Part shown: positions 44,127 to 52,487 of the stretch, piece by piece | Numbering within the stretch: the stretch's first letter is position 1 | How the letters are laid out: each line of letters begins with the position of its first letter | Source: Planctobacterium sp965279005 | Lineage (GTDB): Bacteria; Pseudomonadota; Gammaproteobacteria; Enterobacterales; Alteromonadaceae | DNA length: 64,000 bases | Direction: 5' to 3' | Assembly (NCBI GenBank): GCA_965279005.1 | Contig: CBDIHK010000024.1 | Span: 1-64,000, forward strand | Notes under the pieces: model-generated | Database searches by the model: none | What the model was told of the DNA's origin: nothing | Seen by the model: only the letters and a program-made list of their open reading frames with translations | Translations under genes and position numbers: made by a program

Positions 44127-45047
44127 ATGAGCAACGAGAAACCCAAAATCTTATTAGTTGACGATGAAAAAGCCAACCTAAAGGTCTTATCTGACTTGTT
44201 AAAGGAGGATGCGCAGACCTACGTTGCTAAAAGTGGTTTCCAAGCGTTGGAAAAAGCCAATAAATTGCTGCCGGATTTGATATTACTTGATGTAGTCATG
44301 CCGGACATGGATGGTTTTGAGGTGATAAAAAGCCTCAAATCAAATAGCGCAACACAAATGATCCCTGTGATCTTTGTAACTGGATTGACTGATTTAGTAT
44401 TTGAGGAAAAAGGGTTAGGGCTAGGCGCTTGTGACTATATCCTGAAACCCTACCATTCGGTCATAGTGAAAGCCCGGGTCAAACTGCATTTACAGCTAGT
44501 GCGGCAACGGAAATTATTAGAAAAGCTTGCCCTCATAGATCCCCTAACGACGATTGCCAACCGGCGCAAATACGAAGAAGTGTTTGACCTCGAATGGCGT
44601 TCAGCGGTGCGCGCTGGCGGACAACTCTCGATTGCCATGTTGGACGTTGATAACTTTAAGCAATTTAACGATCGGTTTGGCCATGCCGCCGGTGACGAGG
44701 TGTTGGAAAGGGTTGCGAAAAACTTATCCCAACAGTTACACCGGGCTAAGGACTTTGTCGCACGCTACGGGGGGGAAGAGTTCGTCATTTTGTTGCCGGA
44801 TACCGATGCCGCGGGTGCTGAAATTATCATGAACCGCTGCAGGGTGGCGATTGAGAGCCTTCAGATCCCGCATTCTGAATCGCTGCACCGGTTTGTTACC
44901 GTGTCAATCGGCGGTGTCACTGTCAGCCCTGGGGTTGGCACTGAAAAAACCGATATCCTGTTGCTAGCAGACAAATTGCTATATAGCGCCAAGCAAGGTG
45001 GGCGTAATTGTGTCGTATGGAAAACCACTGCAAATGGGGAAGCCTAA
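44127..45047 (+). CDS. Response-regulator diguanylate cyclase (REC-GGDEF)
   Basis: A 306-residue protein. A CheY-like receiver (8-125) has VDDEKAN and the phospho-acceptor Asp in LILLDVVMPDMDG. A GGDEF domain follows (about 140-300) with DPLTTIANRR, LDVDNFKQFND and the active-site RYGGEEF near 215. RAKD, five residues before GGEEF, is the inhibitory I-site RxxD, so the c-di-GMP product should feed back. It starts 26 bases after the giant sensor and its stop abuts the next hybrid kinase. It is probably an output of this phosphorelay. Confidence 0.95.
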   Translation: MSNEKPKILLVDDEKANLKVLSDLLKEDAQTYVAKSGFQALEKANKLLPDLILLDVVMPDMDGFEVIKSLKSNSATQMIPVIFVTGLTDLVFEEKGLGLGACDYILKPYHSVIVKARVKLHLQLVRQRKLLEKLALIDPLTTIANRRKYEEVFDLEWRSAVRAGGQLSIAMLDVDNFKQFNDRFGHAAGDEVLERVAKNLSQQLHRAKDFVARYGGEEFVILLPDTDAAGAEIIMNRCRVAIESLQIPHSESLHRFVTVSIGGVTVSPGVGTEKTDILLLADKLLYSAKQGGRNCVVWKTTANGEA

Positions 45048-46937
45048 ATGATGGACAACCTTGTCAATGAAGACAAACCTCGGATACTTATTGTTGACGA
45101 CCAAAAAGCAAACCTAAAAATCCTTACTGAGCTACTTAACCAGGAGGCTGATATCTCCCTGGCGAAAAGCGGCGCACAGGCGATTGATAAGTCTTTGAAG
45201 TTATTGCCCGACTTAATTTTGCTCGACATTGTCATGCCAGATATGGATGGTTTTGAAACCCTGAAAAAATTGCGTGAAATTGAGGTGCTCAAGGAAGTGC
45301 CCATCATTTTTATTACTGGCCTAGATACAGCAGACAACGAGATTTATGGCCTGGATCTGGGTGCCCATGACTATATTCGCAAGCCGTTTAACCCCTCTGT
45401 GGTCAAATCGCGCATTTCTACCCACTTAAAAGTGATCAAACAAACCAAAAAGTTGCGGGATCTTTCTACCAAGTTGAAAGAAGCGGACGAGGCAAAAAGC
45501 CGTTTTCTTGCCAATATGAGCCATGAAATTAGGACGCCCCTAACTGCTATTATCGGATACGCAGAACTAATGCAAGCGGGCGAATTAGCTGAAATACAGT
45601 CAGATGAAGCGATAAACATCATCGCCAATAGCGGCACCCACTTGCTCAATCTCATCAATGACATCCTGGATTTGTCCAAAATTGAAGCTGAGAAGTTGCA
45701 GATTGAGCGATTGCACGTTGATCTTCCCCATCTTCTGGATGAGATAGAGTCCATCGTGAAGCCAAAAGCACATGCTAAGGAACTCAGTTTTGAAAAAGAA
45801 CTGCTATTCCCAGTGCCATCGACCATCCTGACCGATCCTACCCGTCTGAAACAGATCCTTTTCAACCTTATAAACAATGCAATTAAGTTTACCGATCAAG
45901 GCTCGGTTAAACTGGAAGTCTCAAACTTTGCCAACCAGCTACAATTTTCTGTCATTGACACCGGAATCGGTATCGGCAAAGCGGAGCAAGACAAGATTTT
46001 TAGTGCCTTTGAGCAGGCTGATGTTTCTATTACCAGGAAGTTCGGCGGCACCGGCTTAGGATTGAATATTTCCAAATACTTGGCGAGAAAACTCGGTGGT
46101 GATATCCGTGTCAGTAGCATGCAAGGGGTAGGGAGTAATTTTACGGCTGAAATCGCATTGGAAGAGGCCCAAGGCTGTATTTGGTTGCAAAACCAAGCCC
46201 AGTATCTGGAAAATGTTCACAGCAAGCACAAGCGAAACCAAGAGCAAAAGAATCTCCAAGGCAAGGTGTTGCTGGCAGATGACCAAAAAGAACTGCGCAT
46301 GTTAATTGGTATGCTGTTGCGCAAAGTTGGATTGGAAGTGACAGCGGTAGAAAATGGCAAACAATTGGTAGAGGCCGCTACAAAAGAGCCTTTTGACTTG
46401 ATTTTATCGGATATTTTTATGCCAGTAATGGGGGGCGAGGAAGCTATGTTTGCTTTGCGGGAGGCGGGCATAGATGTACCAACTATCGCCTTGACGGCAA
46501 ACGCTATGAAACACGAGGTTGAGCAATATATTAATAAAGGGTTTTCGGATCACCTGAGCAAGCCTATCCAACGAGATGAATTTTACCGTAAGCTTGCTTT
46601 GTACCTAAATAAAGGGGGGCTAAAATCGCCTTCCCTGGATCTATCTGCCACAGCTAAAATGCAATTGCTCGAGCAGTTTAAGCTAGGCTTGCCAAACCGG
46701 CTCGATGCTATCGAAAGTGCTTTTTTGAACAAAGACTGGCCAGCGGTGAAACTGCTTGCCCATAGCCTCAAAGGTGCAGCTAATTCCTTTGGCTTTCCAG
46801 AGATTGGCGAACAGGCCATGGATATGGAAGCGTTGGCCAATGCCGTAGAGCTAGATCCCCAGCGGGCCGAACAACTTGCAGCTGTGCTCATAGCGGTTAA
46901 AGAAAAGTCATCAGGCCTAATGAAAGCAGCGCTGTGA
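45048..46937 (+). CDS. Hybrid histidine kinase (REC-HisKA-HATPase-REC-HPt)
   Basis: A 629-residue protein. An N-terminal receiver (1-125; VDDQKAN, LILLDIVMPDMDG) is close in sequence to the receiver of the preceding diguanylate cyclase. A HisKA domain has phospho-His 159 (NMSHEIRTPLT), followed by an ATPase domain (NLINNAIKF, GGTGLGLNI). The second receiver (about 405-525) has Asp455, and the C-terminal HPt has His572 (AHSLKGAANSFG). There is no membrane span, and its only visible input domain is the first receiver, so it probably takes signal from another kinase, plausibly the giant sensor. The ATG directly follows the upstream TAA. Confidence 0.95.
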   Translation: MMDNLVNEDKPRILIVDDQKANLKILTELLNQEADISLAKSGAQAIDKSLKLLPDLILLDIVMPDMDGFETLKKLREIEVLKEVPIIFITGLDTADNEIYGLDLGAHDYIRKPFNPSVVKSRISTHLKVIKQTKKLRDLSTKLKEADEAKSRFLANMSHEIRTPLTAIIGYAELMQAGELAEIQSDEAINIIANSGTHLLNLINDILDLSKIEAEKLQIERLHVDLPHLLDEIESIVKPKAHAKELSFEKELLFPVPSTILTDPTRLKQILFNLINNAIKFTDQGSVKLEVSNFANQLQFSVIDTGIGIGKAEQDKIFSAFEQADVSITRKFGGTGLGLNISKYLARKLGGDIRVSSMQGVGSNFTAEIALEEAQGCIWLQNQAQYLENVHSKHKRNQEQKNLQGKVLLADDQKELRMLIGMLLRKVGLEVTAVENGKQLVEAATKEPFDLILSDIFMPVMGGEEAMFALREAGIDVPTIALTANAMKHEVEQYINKGFSDHLSKPIQRDEFYRKLALYLNKGGLKSPSLDLSATAKMQLLEQFKLGLPNRLDAIESAFLNKDWPAVKLLAHSLKGAANSFGFPEIGEQAMDMEALANAVELDPQRAEQLAAVLIAVKEKSSGLMKAAL

Positions 46938-46951
46938 TGAAAAAGTTGGGC

Positions 46952-47149
46952 CTATTTTTTAAAGGCCTGCTTAAGGCGGTAGGTTAGGATCCCCCAATAA
47001 CCAATGCCGGCAACTAGTGCACCGACTGTAATAAGCAGCAGTCCTGGCACCTGGAGCAGGGGGTACCATTTAGCACCCGCTAATATGCACAAGGCACCCA
47101 GGACAAACAAGGCAAGGCCAATTTGAAAGCGGCGCCAGTGGCGGAACAA
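46952..47149 (-). CDS. Small two-span membrane protein downstream of nfuA
   Basis: A 65-residue frame with two hydrophobic helices (about 9-27 and 32-52) and a basic C-terminus (RLKQAFKK). It starts with TTG 22 bases after the nfuA stop, with an AAGG rather far upstream. I do not recognise a family. The membrane-like sequence and tight position on the nfuA strand favour a real gene, but the non-ATG start leaves doubt. Confidence 0.5.
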   Translation of the reverse strand: MFRHWRRFQIGLALFVLGALCILAGAKWYPLLQVPGLLLITVGALVAGIGYWGILTYRLKQAFKK

Positions 47150-47171
47150 ATTGTTTTGATTGCCTTGATCC

Positions 47172-47762
47172 TTAATAATAGGAGTGTTCCCCGGCTTGGT
47201 GCTCAGTCACATCCCGCACGCCCGTTAGCTGTCCCGCAAACCGCTCCAGCAACTGCTTTTCGATGCCATCCTTCAAAGTGACATCCACCATTGAGCAACC
47301 GTTGCAACCGCCACCAAACTGCAATACTGCAACACCGTCTTCTGTGATTTCCATCAGCATTACCTGGCCGCCATGGTTGGCGAGTTGAGGGTTAATTTCT
47401 GATGTTATCAAATACTGTACTTGCTCAACCAATGGTGCGTCATCTGCTACCTTGCGCGCTTTTGCATTGGGCGCTTTCAAGGTCAGCTGTGAGCCCATTT
47501 GATCTGTTACAAAATCGATCTCAGCTTCTTCTAAAAATGGGGCACTTTCTTGATCGACAATGGCATCAAAGCCGTTAAAAGGAAGATGGGTGTCAGATTC
47601 CTCTATTGCGTCGGGAGGGCAATATGACACGCCGCATTCGGCACCAGATGTTCCTGGATTGACAACGAAAACCCTAATATTGGTGTTTTCTGCTTGGTTT
47701 TCCAACAATTTACGGAAATGTGCTTGAGCCGTTTCTGAAATAGAGATCATAATAGTTGCCAT
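47172..47762 (-). CDS. nfuA: Fe/S biogenesis protein NfuA
   Basis: About 196 residues. The N-terminal degenerate A-type domain (HFRKLLENQ, RVFVVNPGTSGAECGVSYC) is followed by a C-terminal Nfu domain with the cluster-binding GGGCNGCSMVD CxxC. It closely follows E. coli NfuA, down to the terminal EHQAGEHSYY. It carries [4Fe-4S] clusters to target enzymes, mainly under oxidative or iron stress. ATG 47762 with AGG seven bases upstream is chosen; the frame extends 17 codons further without family likeness. An IscR-like site lies just upstream. Confidence 0.96.
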   Translation of the reverse strand: MATIMISISETAQAHFRKLLENQAENTNIRVFVVNPGTSGAECGVSYCPPDAIEESDTHLPFNGFDAIVDQESAPFLEEAEIDFVTDQMGSQLTLKAPNAKARKVADDAPLVEQVQYLITSEINPQLANHGGQVMLMEITEDGVAVLQFGGGCNGCSMVDVTLKDGIEKQLLERFAGQLTGVRDVTEHQAGEHSYY

Positions 47763-47792
47763 AAATTTACCTAACAGCAAGTGTATCAAAAA

Positions 47793-47817
47793 ATACTTGA
47801 GTAAAACACTCAAGTAA
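47793..47817 (-). promoter_or_regulatory. IscR type-1-like binding site upstream of nfuA
   Basis: TACTTGAGT (47794-47802) and ACTCAAGTA (47808-47816) form a perfect 9-bp dyad with spacer AAAAC. The 25-base site agrees at 22 positions with the IscR type-1 consensus as I recall it (half-site ATASYYGACT). It lies 31-55 bases upstream of the nfuA ATG, where it would overlap a promoter. In E. coli nfuA is repressed by [2Fe-2S]-IscR through this site type. Function here is inferred; iscR is not in the window. Confidence 0.65.
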
Positions 47818-47881
47818 TCATCTGATTTATAAAAATTGCGACTAAGCCTGTTGTTTGTGTACTTAAAAATAAGAAAGAGTT

Positions 47882-50461
47882 ATGAAATTAGACCGAATTT
47901 TAGTTTTGCTATTGCTGTTTTGTGGTGTTGCTGTTGCGCAGGCCAATCCCACCAAGTACCCGCATGATAGGGATTTTTTACCCAAGAATGTGACTTATGA
48001 CGATGCTGTTCCCTTGCCCAGTGATGTGCTTGGCTCAACTGTTGGCGAGTGGCACGTGCGCCATGACCAGCTTGTGCAATACATGCGTGAGTTGGCAACG
48101 GCTTCGCCCAGGGTAGCATTCAAGGAGATTGGACGTACCCATGAAAACCGCCCCCTAATAAACCTGATTATCACGTCAACAGCTAACCATGCCGAGCTAC
48201 CTGCATTGCAAGCACAACACTTGGCGAATTGGCAGTTGGATAAATCCGGCAGCATCAATGAATCCGCTCCTGTGGTCAGCTATATGGGCTACGGCATCCA
48301 CGGTGACGAACCTTCTGGATCAAATGCGTCACTGCTGGTTGCCTACTACCTGGCCGCCGCGCAGGGTGATGCTATAGATGATTTGTTGTCTAAGAATATT
48401 GTCGTCCTTGACCCGAGTCTAAACCCAGACGGATTGTCACGCTTTGCGCAGTGGGCCAATAGCCATCGCGGGAAAACCTTAGTTGCAGACGCAAACCATC
48501 GCGAGCACCAACAGGCTTGGCCAAGTGGCCGTACTAACCATTATTGGTTCGATTTAAATCGAGATTGGTTATTACTTACTCACCCGGAATCAGTTGCTAG
48601 GGTTGAACAGTTTCAAAGTTGGCGCCCCCACATTTTGACAGATTTCCACGAAATGGGGAGTGACAGCACCTACTTTTTCCAACCTGGTGTGCCAAGCCGG
48701 ACAAATCCAAATACGGCAGCCAGTACCATGCGGTTGACCGAATTGATCGGGCAATACCACGCCAATGCATTGGACGAACAAGGCCAGTTATATTTTACCA
48801 AAGAAGCCTTTGATGATTTTTACTACGGTAAGGGCTCTTCCTATCCCGATGCGCAGGGAACCATTGGAATTTTGTTTGAACAAGCAAGTTCACGGGGGCA
48901 CCTTAGGGAAAGTATCAATGGTGACTTGACGTTTGCCGGTACCATCGCCAACCAGGTTACTACGTCATTATCAACGCTGCGCGCAGCAACCGAACTTCGC
49001 CGAGAAATCCTGGACAAGCAAAAAAGTTTCATCCGGGAAACCCTGGCACTTGCCAAAAAAGATGAGACCTCAGGTTACGTAGTGCTTGCGGGGGCTGATA
49101 AAACCCGATTACAGTCGATGCTGGACTTGCTTGCTAGCCATAAGATCGAAGTTTATCCGCTGCTTAAAGATACCAAAATCGACGGTGAAGTGGTTGCGGC
49201 TGGAAGTGGCTACTTCGTGCCTTCTGTGCAGCCCCAATACCGCTTGGTTAAATCCTTGTTTTCTTCACGCAAAAGTTTCCAAGACAACACCTTCTATGAC
49301 GTGTCGAACTGGAACATTGCCCATGCCTTCAACCTAGAATACTTGCCTGTTTCCGGCAGCCGGTGGCGGAAAATACCCTATGATGGCGATATCGACCTTA
49401 GCCTGCCCAAAGTCAACAACGACATTGCTGACAATCCAGTCGCGATTGCATTTAACTGGCACAACTCGACAGCACCGGCACTACTACAGGGTTTATTAGC
49501 GGACGGATTACCGGCAAGGGTGTCTTCCAAAGCATTTACCGCCTTTACTAACGAAGGGGAGATCGATTTCCAGGCCGGGGCAGTGGTACTGCCTTGGAGT
49601 GACGGTTTATCTTCGATTAGCGGGGGGATAGCGCGATTGGCCGACCAATTGAATATCAAGTTGTGGTCAGTTACCTCGGGGTTAACCCCGCAGGGCATTG
49701 ATTTGGGCTCGCGCCACTTGCAGCCTATTGATGAACCAAGCGTGTTGCTAGTAGGAGGCCGCGGCACGTCACAATACGAAGCTGGCGAGGTTTGGCATTA
49801 TTTGGATACGGTTGTTGGCCTACCGGTAACCATTACCGATTTGCCGTTGCTGCACAGGCTGGATCTAAACAGGTACAGCCATATCATTTTTGTCGATGGC
49901 CGTTACTCAAAAAACGAAGCCTTAACCAGCGCTTTAGACCGCTGGGTTCGGGCTGGTGGCGTCTTGATTGGGCAAAAGCGGGCTGGCAAATGGTTTGCCG
50001 ACAATGATTGGTTAAAGGCGACGTTCACAGACAAGGATGACATTGACAACGCGTTTGATAGCAACAACTTGGGCTATGCCCAAAAAGACATGTTGGCGGC
50101 CAAGAAACGGGTTGCGGGTGCTGTGTTTAGCGTTGACGCCGACCTTGGCCACCCATTGTTATTTGGCCTACAACGGGAAACCATGCCAGTATTTCGCAAT
50201 AGCAACATCATCATGCGCGCAGCGACAAAGCCTTTTGTAATGCCTTTGCGTTATACCACAAACCCGCTCATGGCTGGCTACGCATCTGATGAAATGCAAA
50301 AGCTTATTGCAAAATCAGCCATGGCGAAGGCCCATAACATAGGCAAAGGCAAAGTAATATATTTTGTCGACAACGTAAATTTTAGGGGCTACTGGCGCGG
50401 TACCCGGCGTATGCTGAGCAATGCCATCTATTTCTCCGGCTTTATCAATGCGGAAGGCTAA
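47882..50461 (+). CDS. Large M14 family zinc carboxypeptidase-like protein
   Basis: An 859-residue secreted protein with a signal peptide (1-21). The M14 domain follows (about 55-370), with zinc ligands His140 and Glu143 (GIHGDEPSG) and His256 (DFHEMG), and FDLNRDWLL between them. Residues from about 619 to 760 (VLLVGGRG, HIIFVDGRYS, WVRAGGVLIG) look like a class I glutamine-amidotransferase-like domain without an obvious catalytic Cys. It probably trims peptides in the periplasm or outside the cell. It diverges from nfuA and its end overlaps comF by 17 bases. Confidence 0.9.
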   Translation: MKLDRILVLLLLFCGVAVAQANPTKYPHDRDFLPKNVTYDDAVPLPSDVLGSTVGEWHVRHDQLVQYMRELATASPRVAFKEIGRTHENRPLINLIITSTANHAELPALQAQHLANWQLDKSGSINESAPVVSYMGYGIHGDEPSGSNASLLVAYYLAAAQGDAIDDLLSKNIVVLDPSLNPDGLSRFAQWANSHRGKTLVADANHREHQQAWPSGRTNHYWFDLNRDWLLLTHPESVARVEQFQSWRPHILTDFHEMGSDSTYFFQPGVPSRTNPNTAASTMRLTELIGQYHANALDEQGQLYFTKEAFDDFYYGKGSSYPDAQGTIGILFEQASSRGHLRESINGDLTFAGTIANQVTTSLSTLRAATELRREILDKQKSFIRETLALAKKDETSGYVVLAGADKTRLQSMLDLLASHKIEVYPLLKDTKIDGEVVAAGSGYFVPSVQPQYRLVKSLFSSRKSFQDNTFYDVSNWNIAHAFNLEYLPVSGSRWRKIPYDGDIDLSLPKVNNDIADNPVAIAFNWHNSTAPALLQGLLADGLPARVSSKAFTAFTNEGEIDFQAGAVVLPWSDGLSSISGGIARLADQLNIKLWSVTSGLTPQGIDLGSRHLQPIDEPSVLLVGGRGTSQYEAGEVWHYLDTVVGLPVTITDLPLLHRLDLNRYSHIIFVDGRYSKNEALTSALDRWVRAGGVLIGQKRAGKWFADNDWLKATFTDKDDIDNAFDSNNLGYAQKDMLAAKKRVAGAVFSVDADLGHPLLFGLQRETMPVFRNSNIIMRAATKPFVMPLRYTTNPLMAGYASDEMQKLIAKSAMAKAHNIGKGKVIYFVDNVNFRGYWRGTRRMLSNAIYFSGFINAEG

Positions 50462-51203
50462 GGCTCAAACACCAGATTTCAATATTAATATTTGGGTTGT
50501 GTTGCTTTAAGGCGTGGCAAAAGGCAGCGACAGTGCTGCCTGTTGTTACAACATCATCAAATACGGCAACATGATCTAATTTTGCTATGTCTGCAGAAGC
50601 TTTGAAGGTCGACATTGACAAGCGGCGCCTCGACTTTGCATTTTTTTGACTTTGCGGCACGGCTATTTTTCGCCGCTTACTTAGGTGCTCACCGGTGGGT
50701 ACTTTGATCAGTTCACTAATTTGTTTGGCTAAAAGCGCACTTTGGTTAAACCCCCGGTACCAAATTTTGGTAAAATGCATCGGGATAGGCAGGATTACTT
50801 GCGGTAATGGATCTTTGCCACGTCCTGAAAGGCAGCGTTGCACAAATTGTTTTGCCACGGCAGGGAATAATTGCGGTTTATCGCCGTATTTTAAACTGGT
50901 TATGAGATAATCCAATGGCCATTGGTGCGGACCCAATGCGGTAAGTTTGTACTCACTTAGCTTTGGTAAGGCATTGGCTATATCGTGCCGGTTCATCAGA
51001 TTGTTACCTATGTCCCACTGTTTAAAATAGGTGACTTCACTGATGCAGAGCTGGCACAGGCTGGCATGGCTCGGCACCCCGCACAACAAGCATTGCTGGC
51101 AAGGGGCTTTGAAGAGGTGCTCGGCTAATGGTTTGGGCTGGCCTAATAAGCGTTGCCATCCAGATTTGAACCGCGATAGCGGTAAATTGGTCTTAATATC
51201 CAT
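50445..51203 (-). CDS. comF: ComF family phosphoribosyltransferase-like protein
   Basis: About 252 residues. An N-terminal zinc-ribbon-like cysteine group (CQQCLLCGVPSHASLCQLC) is followed by a type I phosphoribosyltransferase domain with the PRPP loop VAVFDDVVTTGST. RGFNQSALLA and the long basic KRRKIAVPQSQKNAKSRR are typical. ComF proteins act in uptake of transforming DNA. ATG 51203 is chosen: an upstream extension to 51377 would overlap bioH and lacks family likeness. It diverges from bioH, as in many gammaproteobacteria. Confidence 0.92.
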   Translation of the reverse strand: MDIKTNLPLSRFKSGWQRLLGQPKPLAEHLFKAPCQQCLLCGVPSHASLCQLCISEVTYFKQWDIGNNLMNRHDIANALPKLSEYKLTALGPHQWPLDYLITSLKYGDKPQLFPAVAKQFVQRCLSGRGKDPLPQVILPIPMHFTKIWYRGFNQSALLAKQISELIKVPTGEHLSKRRKIAVPQSQKNAKSRRRLSMSTFKASADIAKLDHVAVFDDVVTTGSTVAAFCHALKQHNPNINIEIWCLSLSLPH

Positions 51204-51268
51204 ATATGACAGGAAACTCCGTTTGACATTTGTCCATTTTTTAACCCAGTGATGGTAAATTATTTCCA

Positions 51269-52039
51269 ATGGAATTAGTAGTAAAAGATTTCGGAACAGG
51301 TCACAAAAAAATCGTTTTGTTGCATGGTTGGGGTTTAGGGAGCCAAGTATTCCTGCCATTGGCTGGGAAGCTGTCAACCCTCTACCAGGTGAGACTGATT
51401 GACCTGCCGGGATACGGCGATAACAGTGCTGTAGCTAGCCAGGTAATGGAATTTGCCGATTATGTAGATTTAATTGCACCATACATCCCAAAGGGCGGCC
51501 TGTTGGTTGGTTGGTCACTAGGTGGCCTGGTCGCCCAACAACTGGATCTTATTAGGCCAGGCTTGGTTGCTAAACTAGCCCTGGTTTGCTCATCTCCTTT
51601 TTTCCCTGCGCAGGATCCCTGGCCAGGCATCGAATTGGATGTCCTGGAAATGTTTCAAAGAGAACTAGAACAAGACTACCAAAAATTGGTGCAGCGCTTC
51701 CTGGGTATCCAAGCAATGGGAAGCGAGTCTGCGAAGCAGGATATGAAACGCTTGAAACAACTGCTGTCGCGTTCCCGGCAACCAAGCCAAGAATCGTTGG
51801 CCTTGGGCTTGCAATATTTAAAGGAAGTAGATTTACGGGAGGCATTGGGCAAGTCTTCGGTACCCATTCTGCGAATATTTGGTGCCAAAGATTCGCTTGT
51901 GCCCCAACAGCACTTACCGCTACTTGAAAAGATGTGTCCCGGTTCACAGAAGATTGTGATGCCGAGGGCGTCCCACGCCCCATTTATTTCCCACGAGAGC
52001 CAGTTTATCCAACACTTGTGTGAATTTTATGCCCCATAA
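51269..52039 (+). CDS. bioH: Pimeloyl-[acyl-carrier protein] methyl ester esterase
   Basis: A 256-residue alpha/beta hydrolase that releases pimeloyl-ACP from its methyl ester in biotin synthesis. The nucleophile Ser83 lies in GWSLGG; the acid Asp is in GAKDSLVP and the His in ASHAPF. LHGWGLGSQVF gives the oxyanion region. Length matches E. coli BioH (Ser82). It stands alone; other biotin genes are not in the window, which is usual for bioH. Confidence 0.94.
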   Translation: MELVVKDFGTGHKKIVLLHGWGLGSQVFLPLAGKLSTLYQVRLIDLPGYGDNSAVASQVMEFADYVDLIAPYIPKGGLLVGWSLGGLVAQQLDLIRPGLVAKLALVCSSPFFPAQDPWPGIELDVLEMFQRELEQDYQKLVQRFLGIQAMGSESAKQDMKRLKQLLSRSRQPSQESLALGLQYLKEVDLREALGKSSVPILRIFGAKDSLVPQQHLPLLEKMCPGSQKIVMPRASHAPFISHESQFIQHLCEFYAP

Positions 52040-52139
52040 TTATAAGTAGCACACTCTTAATCTAAACAAATACTAAGTTGTTGCTTTATCTCGCCGTTAA
52101 ATTGATTAATAATTAAACATGAGGTAATAGAGGTATAGT

Positions 52140-52460
52140 ATGGCTATAGATGTAACTAGTAGCATGAACTCGGCGATCCTGTCCGGGGTGCTAGGGGTGC
52201 AAAATGCGTCCAATGGCATCACGCAGACGTCGATTAGTCTTGCTCAACAACAAGCGTCGTTGCGCACAACGAGCGATTTATTAAGCGATGTATCGCTGCA
52301 GCAGATTGGTAATGTCTCGAATTTGTTACCATCTGGCGGTGATTCCATCACATCCAACCTGGTTTCATTGTCGATTAACTTAAACAACGCCCAAGCTTCT
52401 AGCGAAGTGTTGGATGTTGCAAATGAAACTGTTGGCCGTTTGATTGACACGATCGCTTAA
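52140..52460 (+). CDS. Small protein with flagellar-rod-like terminal helices
   Basis: A 106-residue protein I cannot name. The N-terminal SAILSGVLGVQNASNGIT and the C-terminal NLNNAQASSEVLDVANETV have the heptad pattern of the paired end helices of flagellar rod and hook proteins (AxSGLxAxQ at the start, NAQVxxTADEM at the end), with only about 45 Ser/Thr/Leu-rich residues between. No Cys, no signal peptide. It is followed after 27 bases by the SprA-like protease gene on the same strand, so the two may be an operon. The rod likeness is by eye only. Confidence 0.65.
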   Translation: MAIDVTSSMNSAILSGVLGVQNASNGITQTSISLAQQQASLRTTSDLLSDVSLQQIGNVSNLLPSGGDSITSNLVSLSINLNNAQASSEVLDVANETVGRLIDTIA

Positions 52461-52487
52461 TATTCGCTAACAGGCACGACTACGACC

